The position numbers and the translations under genes were made by a program. From positions 33,553 to 97,552 of the forward strand of contig JAKPDD010000048.1 in assembly GCA_029552945.1 (NCBI GenBank): 64,000 bases of DNA, given 5' to 3'. Numbering within the stretch: position 1 is the first letter of the stretch; each line of letters starts with the position of its first letter. Below, in pieces: positions 56,542 to 64,000 of this stretch. Source of the DNA: Spirochaetota bacterium (GTDB lineage Bacteria > Spirochaetota > GWB1-36-13 > JAKPDD01). A model generated the notes under the pieces. The model saw only the letters and a list, made by a program, of their open reading frames with translations. It searched no databases and was not told the origin of the DNA.

Positions 56542-57234
56542 ATGAGAAAATATTTTCAGTTATTATCAACAATATTTTTTAATCTACCATTTTTATCAAA
56601 TATATTCAAATATATACCCGCACCTGTTTTAAACTGCTATTCATGCCCCCTAGCATCATGGGCATGCCCAATAGGTATTATACAACACTTTGGTATAATA
56701 AAAGAGTTCCCATTTTTTACAATAGGATTAATAATTATCTTTGGTCTAATACTTGCAAGAGGATTCTGTAGTTTTTTATGCCCTTTTGGTTTTTTTCAGG
56801 ACCTTATATATAAAATACCTGTAAGAAAAATAAAGTTAAGATCAAACCTAAAATACGTACAATACTCTATTTTAATATTCGCTGTATTACTTATTCCAAT
56901 ACTAAATAATATCCCCATTTTTTGTTATATATGCCCTGCTGGTACACTTGAGGCCTCAATACCTACAGTAATAATTGAAAAATATAATTCTTATAATAAT
57001 CAGTTTTTTGATTCATTCATACTTGAGTCACTTGGTTGGATATTCTATACAAAAATATTGATATTACTAACTTTTACTACAGTATCAGCAATCACACCAA
57101 GACCATTTTGTAAAATATGCCCTTTAGGATTAATACTATCATTTTTCAATAAAATTTCGATTTTAAACTTTTTTAAACCAAAACTAAAGTGCAAAACATG
57201 CAACAACTGCCTTAATAAGTGTGCACTAAAATGA
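56542..57234 (+). CDS. NapH/4Fe-4S membrane oxidoreductase-like protein
   Basis: A 230-residue membrane protein with four to five transmembrane helices and cysteine motifs YSCPLASWACPIG, FCSFLCPFGFFQD, CYICPAGTLEAS, FCKICPLGLIL and a final KCKTCNNCLNKC. These C-x-x-C-P patterns are typical of NapH/YccM/FixG-type iron-sulfur proteins in electron transfer. No nap, nos or fix gene is adjacent and the protein is short, so its role is unknown. It diverges from the tail-anchored gene across 228 nt that hold only the candidate inverted repeat. Confidence 0.78.
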   Translation: MRKYFQLLSTIFFNLPFLSNIFKYIPAPVLNCYSCPLASWACPIGIIQHFGIIKEFPFFTIGLIIIFGLILARGFCSFLCPFGFFQDLIYKIPVRKIKLRSNLKYVQYSILIFAVLLIPILNNIPIFCYICPAGTLEASIPTVIIEKYNSYNNQFFDSFILESLGWIFYTKILILLTFTTVSAITPRPFCKICPLGLILSFFNKISILNFFKPKLKCKTCNNCLNKCALK

Positions 57235-57329
57235 AAAAATTTATTTATTAAAATTTTTAATAAATAGTGTATTTTATACTAATTGAGCCAAAATATGATA
57301 CTTATGAACATCAAAATTATAATCAGTAA

Positions 57330-57611
57330 TCATACTTCAAATCTATCAAAATTAGACTGAATATTTTCTGAAATAATTTTAAGTTCTGATGCTATTTTAG
57401 CAATATGAGAAGAAGCCATACTTGTTTCATTTAATGCTTGATCTTCCTTTTTAAGAGCAATTAAAACTTCCTGAGATATTTTCTCCAGACTTTCAAAAAC
57501 TTGTTGAAGCTTCTCTAAATTTGCTGTCTCTTCAGTTGTTTTTTTTGCAAGTAAAACTCCCAATTCTCTTAATGTTTTTATCGTATTTAAAATTGAATCA
57601 TTTTTCTCCTT
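57330..57611 (-). pseudogene. Remainder of the chemoreceptor C-terminus after an in-frame amber codon
   Basis: The frame of the chemoreceptor continues directly past the TAG at 57612-57614 (GAG TAG AAG GAG) for 93 codons (LNTIKTLREL, then ETANLEKLQQVFESLEKIS) and stops at 57330. The sequence is the expected C-terminal methylation helix and tail. The track lists only 57330-57563 from an internal ATG. Either the gene is decaying, or TAG is read through, or the base call is wrong. Confidence 0.7.
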
Positions 57612-59381
57612 CTACTCTTCTGTAATAGATGTTATTTCATGATTAATTTGGGAAACTTTATTAATCTTTTCTTTTAACAAAAGAAAGTTTTTAATTGTCT
57701 TTTCACCTTTCTCCTGATTCAAATTAATCCCTTCACCAATTTTCTTAACTACATTTTTAATTTCATTTGATGAGTGGATTGATTTATCAGCCAATTTTCT
57801 TATTTCCTCAGCCACTACTGCAAAACCTTTACCATAATCACCTGCATGTGCAGCTTCAATAGCAGCATTTATAGCTAAAAGATTCGTCTGTTCAGCTATA
57901 TCCATAATAATTCCTACCATTTCATTAATCTGAAAAGACTGTTTATATACATTTTCAATAGTTTCAAGAAGATCACTCATAACTCTATTTGTTTCATCAG
58001 AAAGAAATAAAAGTTCATCTGATGCTTTCTTGCATTCCTCTGCCATAGAAGCAGACTTTAAAATAGAATCAGATATTTTTCCAACATCATTAAAAGCATT
58101 CTCTATTGCATTTTGATTTTTTTCAGTTTTCTCAGTAATTTTCGAAATAGAAAAAACAATCATATCAAGTAGATTACTAGCCTCTTTAACAATTTCTATC
58201 TGCTTTTCCATACTTGTTCCCATATTTTTAGAAGAACCCAATATTTCTTGAATGCTTAAAGATGATTGAAAGGTCTCGTTTGCAATATTTTCTGAAAATG
58301 AAGCTAACGATAATCCATCAACTTTCATTTTTTGAATAATTTTTTGTTGATTTTCCATAAAAATATTAAAGTAATTTGCTAAGTCTCCTATCTCATTATT
58401 TAAATATACTTTTAATCTTGTTTTTAAGTCAGCCTCTCCCTTAGATAAACCATACAGTATAGATACTATTCTTTTTATAGGATCCGCTATCTTTTTACCA
58501 AGAACAGTGCTCAATAAAAAAATACTTGAAATAGAAAAAATAATAGAAATAATTGCAACCCATTTAACATTGCTAAAAATAGGTTTTAAAATTTCATGTC
58601 TTTCTACAAAAGAAAATACAGTCCAGCCTGTAACTACAGACTTATTTTTTAAATAAAATGACTCCTCACTTTTTAATATATTTTCTGAAGAATTAATACT
58701 ATTAATAAAATCCTGAATATTTTTCCCTATCCATTGTTTATCTGGATGAATAAAAATTTCATTATTTTCATTGACAATAACATGAAAAAGTGATTTATAA
58801 AAAGTAGGTTTATTAACAAAATCAATTACATCATTAAGAGAATAATCAGCAGCCATTACTCCCACTGTATTTTGATTAAGCTTAATAGTTTTTACAGTAG
58901 AAAAAATTAATTCTTTTGTTGAAGCATCTTCATAAGGCATTGTAATAGCAATCTTATTATCTGATTTAAGTGCTGTTTGATACCATGGTCTAACTGTTGG
59001 GTCAAAACCTTCTGGAGGAGTGTAATCATTAATAACCAATTTTTTATCTGAATAACCAGAATAAAGATACTTAATATTCTTATTAACTTCAGTTACTCTT
59101 TTATAAAGATAAAGAGCCCTTTTTAAGCTATCTTCATCCTTATTTGCTAAAACAATATCAGGATGGTTGGCAAGAAACTCAACAGTATGAGTAAGTTCTC
59201 GAAAATAACCATCAATAAATGTCAATACTTTTTCATTTTCACCTGTAATATATTTTTCAGCAGCTATAAGACTATTTTTATATGAATGATAAAACATTGT
59301 AATAATTACCAAAACCAGTGCTAAACCTGTAATTATTAATGTAGAAAAAAATATTTGTTTTCTTATTGATCTTGATTTCAA
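57612..59381 (-). CDS. Methyl-accepting chemotaxis protein, cut short by an in-frame TAG
   Basis: A 589-residue chemoreceptor: transmembrane 1 at about 10-32, a dCache-like periplasmic sensor ([17 protein letters not shown]), transmembrane 2 at about 273-295, HAMP (295-345) and a signalling hairpin with [36 protein letters not shown]. The hairpin tip that binds CheA/CheW is intact. The stop at residue 590 removes about 93 residues of the second methylation helix. With read-through the protein would be 683 residues, a normal length. No che genes are in the window. Confidence 0.85.
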   Translation of the reverse strand: MKSRSIRKQIFFSTLIITGLALVLVIITMFYHSYKNSLIAAEKYITGENEKVLTFIDGYFRELTHTVEFLANHPDIVLANKDEDSLKRALYLYKRVTEVNKNIKYLYSGYSDKKLVINDYTPPEGFDPTVRPWYQTALKSDNKIAITMPYEDASTKELIFSTVKTIKLNQNTVGVMAADYSLNDVIDFVNKPTFYKSLFHVIVNENNEIFIHPDKQWIGKNIQDFINSINSSENILKSEESFYLKNKSVVTGWTVFSFVERHEILKPIFSNVKWVAIISIIFSISSIFLLSTVLGKKIADPIKRIVSILYGLSKGEADLKTRLKVYLNNEIGDLANYFNIFMENQQKIIQKMKVDGLSLASFSENIANETFQSSLSIQEILGSSKNMGTSMEKQIEIVKEASNLLDMIVFSISKITEKTEKNQNAIENAFNDVGKISDSILKSASMAEECKKASDELLFLSDETNRVMSDLLETIENVYKQSFQINEMVGIIMDIAEQTNLLAINAAIEAAHAGDYGKGFAVVAEEIRKLADKSIHSSNEIKNVVKKIGEGINLNQEKGEKTIKNFLLLKEKINKVSQINHEITSITEE

Positions 59382-59545
59382 GAATTAATACTCCTCTTTT
59401 AATTTCAAAAAAATTTATTTAAAATTATAAATTTTGTTTAAAAAATCAAGATTTTTTATAGATTATAATTAAAATTTTGACTTTAAAAAAATCATTACAT
59501 TATTATTCAACCAGAATTAATTAAAAATATAGAGGTTTAAATATA

Positions 59546-62479
59546 TTAGTTTTCTACTATCTTATTCTTAAATTCATCAAAACTCTCAAACCAATAATTT
59601 TTATAACTTTCAAGAACTTTTGATATAGGATATTGAGTTTTAAAAAGCATTTTCATTTTTATTGTAAGTCCATCATATGAAAAACTTTTATCCTTGTTAT
59701 CAAATACTACCCTATATCCATCAATTTTTCTATACCCATCAGTATGTTCTGTTCCTTTTGGATCAATAAAAAGAATAGTATAATTATTATCTTTTTTTAA
59801 CCAGAAAATAAAATCTGGTTTAAACTTTTCTATTTTATTTGTTTTTGGTTGATAATATGGGATATAAACCTCATCCAGTGTTTCATCTATCTTAGAAAAA
59901 TACCACCAATCAAACTGTTTAAAAAAGTTGTTCTCTTTCTCTAAATAATTTTCCAGCTGATTAATGAAATCTACTTCGCTTTTGTGTTTTATAATATGAT
60001 GAATAAAATCTACTTTTTCAGATTCTGCCAAAGCAACAGGCAAATAATAATGATTTGCTAAGTACTTTATTTTTAATTTTTCATTTTTATTATATATTAC
60101 CTCAGATTCCTTTAGCATAGTTGTTGAAATATTTTCAATTTGTTTAGTATAATCATCAAGTGTAATTTTCCCTCTTTTAAAATCTTCTTTAAGACTTTCA
60201 GTTATATAACCTTTATCTTTATATTTTTTTACCTTTTCAATCTTTTCTCTTAATGAGTTTAATCTTTCTACTGTTATACTGATTCTTTTAAAATGTATAA
60301 TTTCTTCTTCAAGTTTTTTAAATGTTTTAAACTCTTTTACTTTATTAATAAAATGATTAAATATTCTTCCAAGTAAAAATTCTGGTTTTTTTATCTCGTT
60401 TTCTTCATTGCTCAGTATAAAATAATCATTGCATTTACTATTAAATCCTTCTTTTATTTTGTTTAACACCCTTAAATCACAGTCATATTTTACCAAACAA
60501 ACTCTTTCGCCTAAATAATTAAAATATTTTTTTACAAGTTCAAAATCATTCTTATTTATCTGAAATTTCAGAACATCTTTCTCTTCAACAATGATTTTAT
60601 CAGAATCTTTATAAACTGGTATTAATAATAATTTATCCTTTACTTCTGGATTAATTTCAAATAAATCACTAATTAACTCTTCCTGTTTTTCCTCTTTAAT
60701 GGTCTCTATAACTTCTCTTAAATTTTCTGCTTTTGTCCCAAAAACAAATAAAGTTTCAAGTGCTGGTATGTTATTTTTGATTTGATTAAACTCTTCATCT
60801 GTAATATCTCCATTATTATATAAAAATAGAAGTCTTTTTCTTTTATTTGGCAATGGTTCGATTCTAACTCCTCTACCCATTGATTGTAAGACAAACTTTC
60901 TTGCATCTGTTCCTTTCCCTATGTTTATATAAAGAACAATATTCGGGCGATTGCTATCCCATCCTTCATAAAACGCACGTGAGCCCATAAGGATTGTAAT
61001 ATCTGAATCATTATGATTTATTCTATCAAAGACACTTTTATTATCAAATTTTTCAACAATCTCATAACCTGATAATTTGTTTTTTATCCATTCTGAAATA
61101 TCACCGATTTTAATTAAACCAAATGGTTTTTCACTTGTTTTAAGTTTTAAAACAATCTCCTGCCTATTGCCTGGAATTTTTAAGACTTCTATTTTTCCAG
61201 GTTTATCAGAATTAAAAACATTTTCTAAAATATCTTTATAAGTAATATCTTTAATTATATTTTCATTAATTTGTATATTGTCATTTGAAAACTCATATTT
61301 ACCTTGAATTTCTTTTAAAATTTCATTTTTCGCCTCTCCTAAAACACCTTCATCCCATGTACCGTTTGCTATATTTACAATTTCATTAAAAAATAAAAAT
61401 AGATCAGAATCTTCTGTATTTACAGAGTTTACTAATGTAAGAATTAATGGTTTATGATAATATTTACCTTTAATCTCTCTCTTTTGCTTAAAGATATAAG
61501 TATACAGAAGCAAAATTTTAAGAATAATGATTTGCTTTTTTTTAACTGTGAAATCTTCTTTTTTATTTAACTCAGAAATATCACTTTTTGATATGTAAAT
61601 CTGTTTTCCATACCCATCCTGAATAAACTTTTCAAGATTAAAATTAAAAACGCAGGTTACAAAGTCAATAGCATCTGTAAAAGTTGCAGAAAAATTAAAT
61701 AAAAATCCATTTCTTGAAAGTATTGAATAAAATTGCTGTCTTTTACTATCTCCTTTGTCTCCCTTATGTGCTTCATCAAGTAAAATATACCAGTTACCAA
61801 AATTATCATAGTTACGAAAATCTATAATCTTATCTTTTTGTTCATCTGAAATTAAATCACTACGATAATAAAAAACATTTATCTCATTACCAAACTTTAA
61901 TCTATTTTCTCTTTTTACATATTCATAGCTTTTCAAATTATATAACTCAATAGATATACCATTGTTAGCACTATTAAACTCATCAATATGTTTTTTAAAC
62001 TGCTCCAATAAATCCTCACGATAAGATAAAAATAAAATATCCTTTTTTGGGATCTGATTATCTTTAATCAAATTAGCTAGTAACTCAATTAATTTTACAA
62101 TCACAAGAGTTTTTCCACTCCCTGTTGCCATCCAGAAACTCATTCTGTTAATAAAGTGATAAAATGAAATTTTATTATTATTAATCTGGTAATCATTGCT
62201 AAAATCTTCAAATATTTTTTTGTTTTTTGAATTTGTCAAATTAAGGTCGAAACTTTCATTTAACCCATTATTCTGATAAAAGTTATAAAACTCCTGTTTA
62301 TTAGATTTAAAATCAATATAGTATTTATATAATACCTTTATCGAATTTTTTAAAGCATTCTGTTGATAGTCAAACAATCTCTTGTTTTGTGAAAATTTTA
62401 CAAGATCAAAGTTTATCCACTCGGTAGGTAAACTATCCCAATTTATACTCTCTGCTATATTTTGTAGATAAAGTTTCAT
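59546..62479 (-). CDS. Type III restriction enzyme Res subunit (helicase-nuclease)
   Basis: A 977-residue SF2 protein. Walker A MATGSGKT (117-124), DEAH (235-238), SAT (264-266) and motif VI SMGRGVRIEP are visible. The C-terminus has a nuclease motif PD-X16-D-P-K (D889, D906, K908; KPDFIFWL ... FIDPKGTE), as in type III Res subunits. No Mod methyltransferase gene is adjacent inside the window. The start overlaps the DUF4411 gene by 47 nt and has AAAGAGG 7 nt upstream. Mod may lie right of the window, or this is an orphan. Confidence 0.88.
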   Translation of the reverse strand: MKLYLQNIAESINWDSLPTEWINFDLVKFSQNKRLFDYQQNALKNSIKVLYKYYIDFKSNKQEFYNFYQNNGLNESFDLNLTNSKNKKIFEDFSNDYQINNNKISFYHFINRMSFWMATGSGKTLVIVKLIELLANLIKDNQIPKKDILFLSYREDLLEQFKKHIDEFNSANNGISIELYNLKSYEYVKRENRLKFGNEINVFYYRSDLISDEQKDKIIDFRNYDNFGNWYILLDEAHKGDKGDSKRQQFYSILSRNGFLFNFSATFTDAIDFVTCVFNFNLEKFIQDGYGKQIYISKSDISELNKKEDFTVKKKQIIILKILLLYTYIFKQKREIKGKYYHKPLILTLVNSVNTEDSDLFLFFNEIVNIANGTWDEGVLGEAKNEILKEIQGKYEFSNDNIQINENIIKDITYKDILENVFNSDKPGKIEVLKIPGNRQEIVLKLKTSEKPFGLIKIGDISEWIKNKLSGYEIVEKFDNKSVFDRINHNDSDITILMGSRAFYEGWDSNRPNIVLYINIGKGTDARKFVLQSMGRGVRIEPLPNKRKRLLFLYNNGDITDEEFNQIKNNIPALETLFVFGTKAENLREVIETIKEEKQEELISDLFEINPEVKDKLLLIPVYKDSDKIIVEEKDVLKFQINKNDFELVKKYFNYLGERVCLVKYDCDLRVLNKIKEGFNSKCNDYFILSNEENEIKKPEFLLGRIFNHFINKVKEFKTFKKLEEEIIHFKRISITVERLNSLREKIEKVKKYKDKGYITESLKEDFKRGKITLDDYTKQIENISTTMLKESEVIYNKNEKLKIKYLANHYYLPVALAESEKVDFIHHIIKHKSEVDFINQLENYLEKENNFFKQFDWWYFSKIDETLDEVYIPYYQPKTNKIEKFKPDFIFWLKKDNNYTILFIDPKGTEHTDGYRKIDGYRVVFDNKDKSFSYDGLTIKMKMLFKTQYPISKVLESYKNYWFESFDEFKNKIVEN

Positions 62480-62984
62480 AATAAACCTCTTTAAAATTTA
62501 AATCTTTAAGCATTTGATACAAATCACAGGTATATAAGTTAAATTCTTTACAAACATTGGGTATAGGTATTCTATTCTTCTGGTCTTTATTGAATTTCTC
62601 AAAAGTAACTATTTTATAATTTTCTTTCTTACTTAAAGCAAAAGCTATAAGCCAGGGGTCTGCATTATCTTCTTTCATAAATTCATCGATAGCATTTCTT
62701 GTATAATGATTATTTTTACTTTCTGCCCATCTCATAAGTTCGGAATATTTTTGAATAACTTTTGGGTCTTTTGTATTTAAAAAATAATTTGAAAAATAAT
62801 TATTTGCCCATTCTTTAAGATTATTTTCACATCTATTAATTTCCTCTTTGACTTTATCTAAACTTGCTAATTTTCCATTTTCAGCTTTGTCTACTAAAAA
62901 ATTCCAAAAATTCATCCCAAAAGCAAAGCGATAAAAAGTATTAGCTGGTGTAATAAATATATTTGAGTCAAGTAAATAAATCAT
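62433..62984 (-). CDS. DUF4411 family PIN-like protein
   Basis: A 183-residue protein with the PIN-like start MIYLLDSNIFITPANTFY and a second acidic segment DNADPWLIAFALSKKE; the conserved aspartates could bind a metal for RNA cleavage. The family (DUF4411) is usually encoded with an ImmA/IrrE partner, as here, where it overlaps that gene by 4 nt (ATGA). A toxin or accessory role is inference. It overlaps the Res gene by 47 nt. Confidence 0.82.
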   Translation of the reverse strand: MIYLLDSNIFITPANTFYRFAFGMNFWNFLVDKAENGKLASLDKVKEEINRCENNLKEWANNYFSNYFLNTKDPKVIQKYSELMRWAESKNNHYTRNAIDEFMKEDNADPWLIAFALSKKENYKIVTFEKFNKDQKNRIPIPNVCKEFNLYTCDLYQMLKDLNFKEVYYETLSTKYSREYKLG

Positions 62985-64000
62985 TTTATTCTCTCAATTA
63001 GTTTATTAAATGCCTTAGCTTTCAATCCAGTAATTCTTAACATGTCTCGATAAATAATAATATTGTTATGGAAACCATTAATTAATATATTCAAAAATCT
63101 TTTACTTAAACGATGGGATGTTATAGCATAGAAATTACCACCGCCAGATTTCTGTTCATTTTTTATTTCCTTATTGTATAGATTATTTAATTGTTCATAA
63201 AATTCATTTTGAGTCATTAATTGAGTATCTAATAGTCTTCTTAATATTACTATCTGACTTACCTTAAAGTATCTAGCCAATTCTTCCAAATTATTTGTAT
63301 TTTGGTATTGTTTTATTAATTCACTTAAAGGAACTAAAAATTCAGCAGTACATACATCACAAAATTTTTCTATTTTATTCTCAGCAGATTGTAAATGGTG
63401 TAGATCAAAAGAAGCACTTTCTCCAATTAAAATATGAACAACTTCATGAATTAAAGTAAATATCTTTGCAGAAATAGCATCATTGTTATTGATAAAAATT
63501 ACAGGGGCAACATCATCATATAAAACAAATCCTCTAAATTCTTCTACATTCAATTTGCGATGAGTATTATTTTCAACAACTCCATTTATAAGAACAATTA
63601 TCCCTTTTTCCTCTGCTTTTTCTTTTAAATAGTTAAATGCTTCTCTCCATTTATTCATTTCACTTGCCCAATTATTCTTTATGTCAAAAATTGTTTTTAA
63701 CTCTTCAATTATTTTTTCTTTATTATAATCATCTTTATACTTTCCACAAAATTGTATTTTCTCCTGTCCCCATTCTAACAATATATATTTAGCCCATTCC
63801 TGTATTTTTTGTGCAAACATAACTGTATCTAATAATTCGTTAGAAGGTAAAAATAAAAGGTTTTTTTCAGTTCTATAATGTGTAATAGGATACTTTCTTT
63901 CAGGTAATTTTTCCAGGAAGAAATGCCCAAAAGGTACATGAAAAATTTTAGATAGTTTAACTAATTGTTTGTATGTAGGATAATCATCACCACTAACCCA
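62981..64000 (-). CDS. XRE-type/ImmA-IrrE metallopeptidase, N-terminus beyond the window
   Basis: The track starts this gene at 63820, but the frame is open to the right edge and the extra 60 residues (WVSGDDYPTYKQLVKLSKIF, then GHFFLEKLPE) are the second half of an XRE helix-turn-helix domain. So the gene is a 5'-truncated XRE-ImmA fusion with 339 codons visible. The zinc motif HEVVH is in FTLIHEVVHILIGE and a second glutamate lies in AEFLVP. Such proteins act as antitoxin-like or phage-sensing regulators. It overlaps the DUF4411 gene by 4 nt. Confidence 0.85.
   Translation of the reverse strand, partial: WVSGDDYPTYKQLVKLSKIFHVPFGHFFLEKLPERKYPITHYRTEKNLLFLPSNELLDTVMFAQKIQEWAKYILLEWGQEKIQFCGKYKDDYNKEKIIEELKTIFDIKNNWASEMNKWREAFNYLKEKAEEKGIIVLINGVVENNTHRKLNVEEFRGFVLYDDVAPVIFINNNDAISAKIFTLIHEVVHILIGESASFDLHHLQSAENKIEKFCDVCTAEFLVPLSELIKQYQNTNNLEELARYFKVSQIVILRRLLDTQLMTQNEFYEQLNNLYNKEIKNEQKSGGGNFYAITSHRLSKRFLNILINGFHNNIIIYRDMLRITGLKAKAFNKLIERIK

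Noticed and set aside
57243-57265. AT-only 11-bp hairpin between the NapH-like gene and the chemoreceptor
   Set aside because: It has no GC pair, and such palindromes arise often in this AT-rich DNA. It could still be a weak terminator.
59382-64000. Insertion sequence or integrase bounding the defence island
   Set aside because: No transposase, integrase, terminal repeats or attachment-site duplication is visible in the window.

Overview
The window is a strongly AT-rich, gene-dense bacterial chromosome segment. Coding is tight: there are many 1-50 nt overlaps and no gene-free stretch longer than about 230 bases. The cell envelope looks diderm, with a TonB-dependent receptor, several lipobox lipoproteins, a LytM/M23 envelope peptidase and a PseG-like sugar enzyme. 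Signalling is rich: an RsbU/RsbV/RsbW-type partner switch, c-di-GMP proteins, two histidine kinases and a chemoreceptor. The rplU-prp-rpmA order, the divergent Hfq-like protein, the TatT-like TPR proteins and the low GC would fit a spirochaete-like anaerobe. That placement is inference and not proven by this window.

Layout. 1-7847 (minus): a partial unknown gene, an RsbU-type PP2C phosphatase, argJ-argC, then sua5-hisB-AICAR transformylase-HU-HAD phosphatase. 7979-9760 (plus): htpG, overlapping convergent aat. 10517-11443 (minus): rplU-prp-rpmA with a terminator; the prp frame is broken at an A9 run that carries a dnaX-type slippery heptamer. 11653-15795 (plus): RsbV-like STAS protein, RsbW-like kinase, TPR lipoprotein, pyrE, DUF218 protein, SpoU methylase, lipoprotein. 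16004-18998 (minus): YggT, Hfq-like Sm protein, TPR/coiled-coil protein, aroQ, ferredoxin, ilvC. 19166-26837 (plus): PAS-GGDEF-EAL protein, PilZ protein, phosphohexomutase, REC-kinase, argG, TPR protein. 26881-31252 (minus): nitrilase-family hydrolase, prs, Ig/HAD protein, mnmG. 31420-38798: small ORF, nth, hisS, TonB receptor, TatT-like protein, PAS kinase, AtpZ-like micro-ORF. 38806-39297 (minus): six tRNA genes. 39370-43044 (minus): membrane spermidine-synthase-like protein, SPL-type radical SAM protein, small unknown. 43118-44535 (plus): queC and a phosphoesterase. 44538-56313 (minus): a long likely operon with glnD, an ATP-grasp/FMN hydroxyacid-oxidase fusion, M23 peptidase, trmB, ThiI-like ATPase, PseG-methyltransferase fusion, an unlisted two-TM micro-protein, a PPC-repeat lipoprotein and a tail-anchored protein. 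56542-57234 (plus): NapH-like iron-sulfur membrane protein. 57330-59381 (minus): a chemoreceptor interrupted by an in-frame amber codon. 59546-64000 (minus): a defence island with type III Res, DUF4411/PIN and a partial XRE-ImmA protein.

How the genes connect. hisB and the stand-alone AICAR transformylase overlap by 4 nt, which fits recycling of the AICAR released by histidine synthesis; Prs supplies PRPP to PyrE and to the histidine and purine pathways. argJ, argC and argG belong to arginine synthesis, but argG is remote from the other two. The RsbU-like phosphatase at the left end could act on the STAS protein about 10 kb away. The most unusual items are the ATP-grasp/FMN oxidase fusion with a four-cysteine linker, the frame-disrupted prp, the amber-split chemoreceptor, the Hfq-like protein, the PseG-methyltransferase fusion, and a type III Res with no visible Mod beside a PIN/XRE-ImmA pair.
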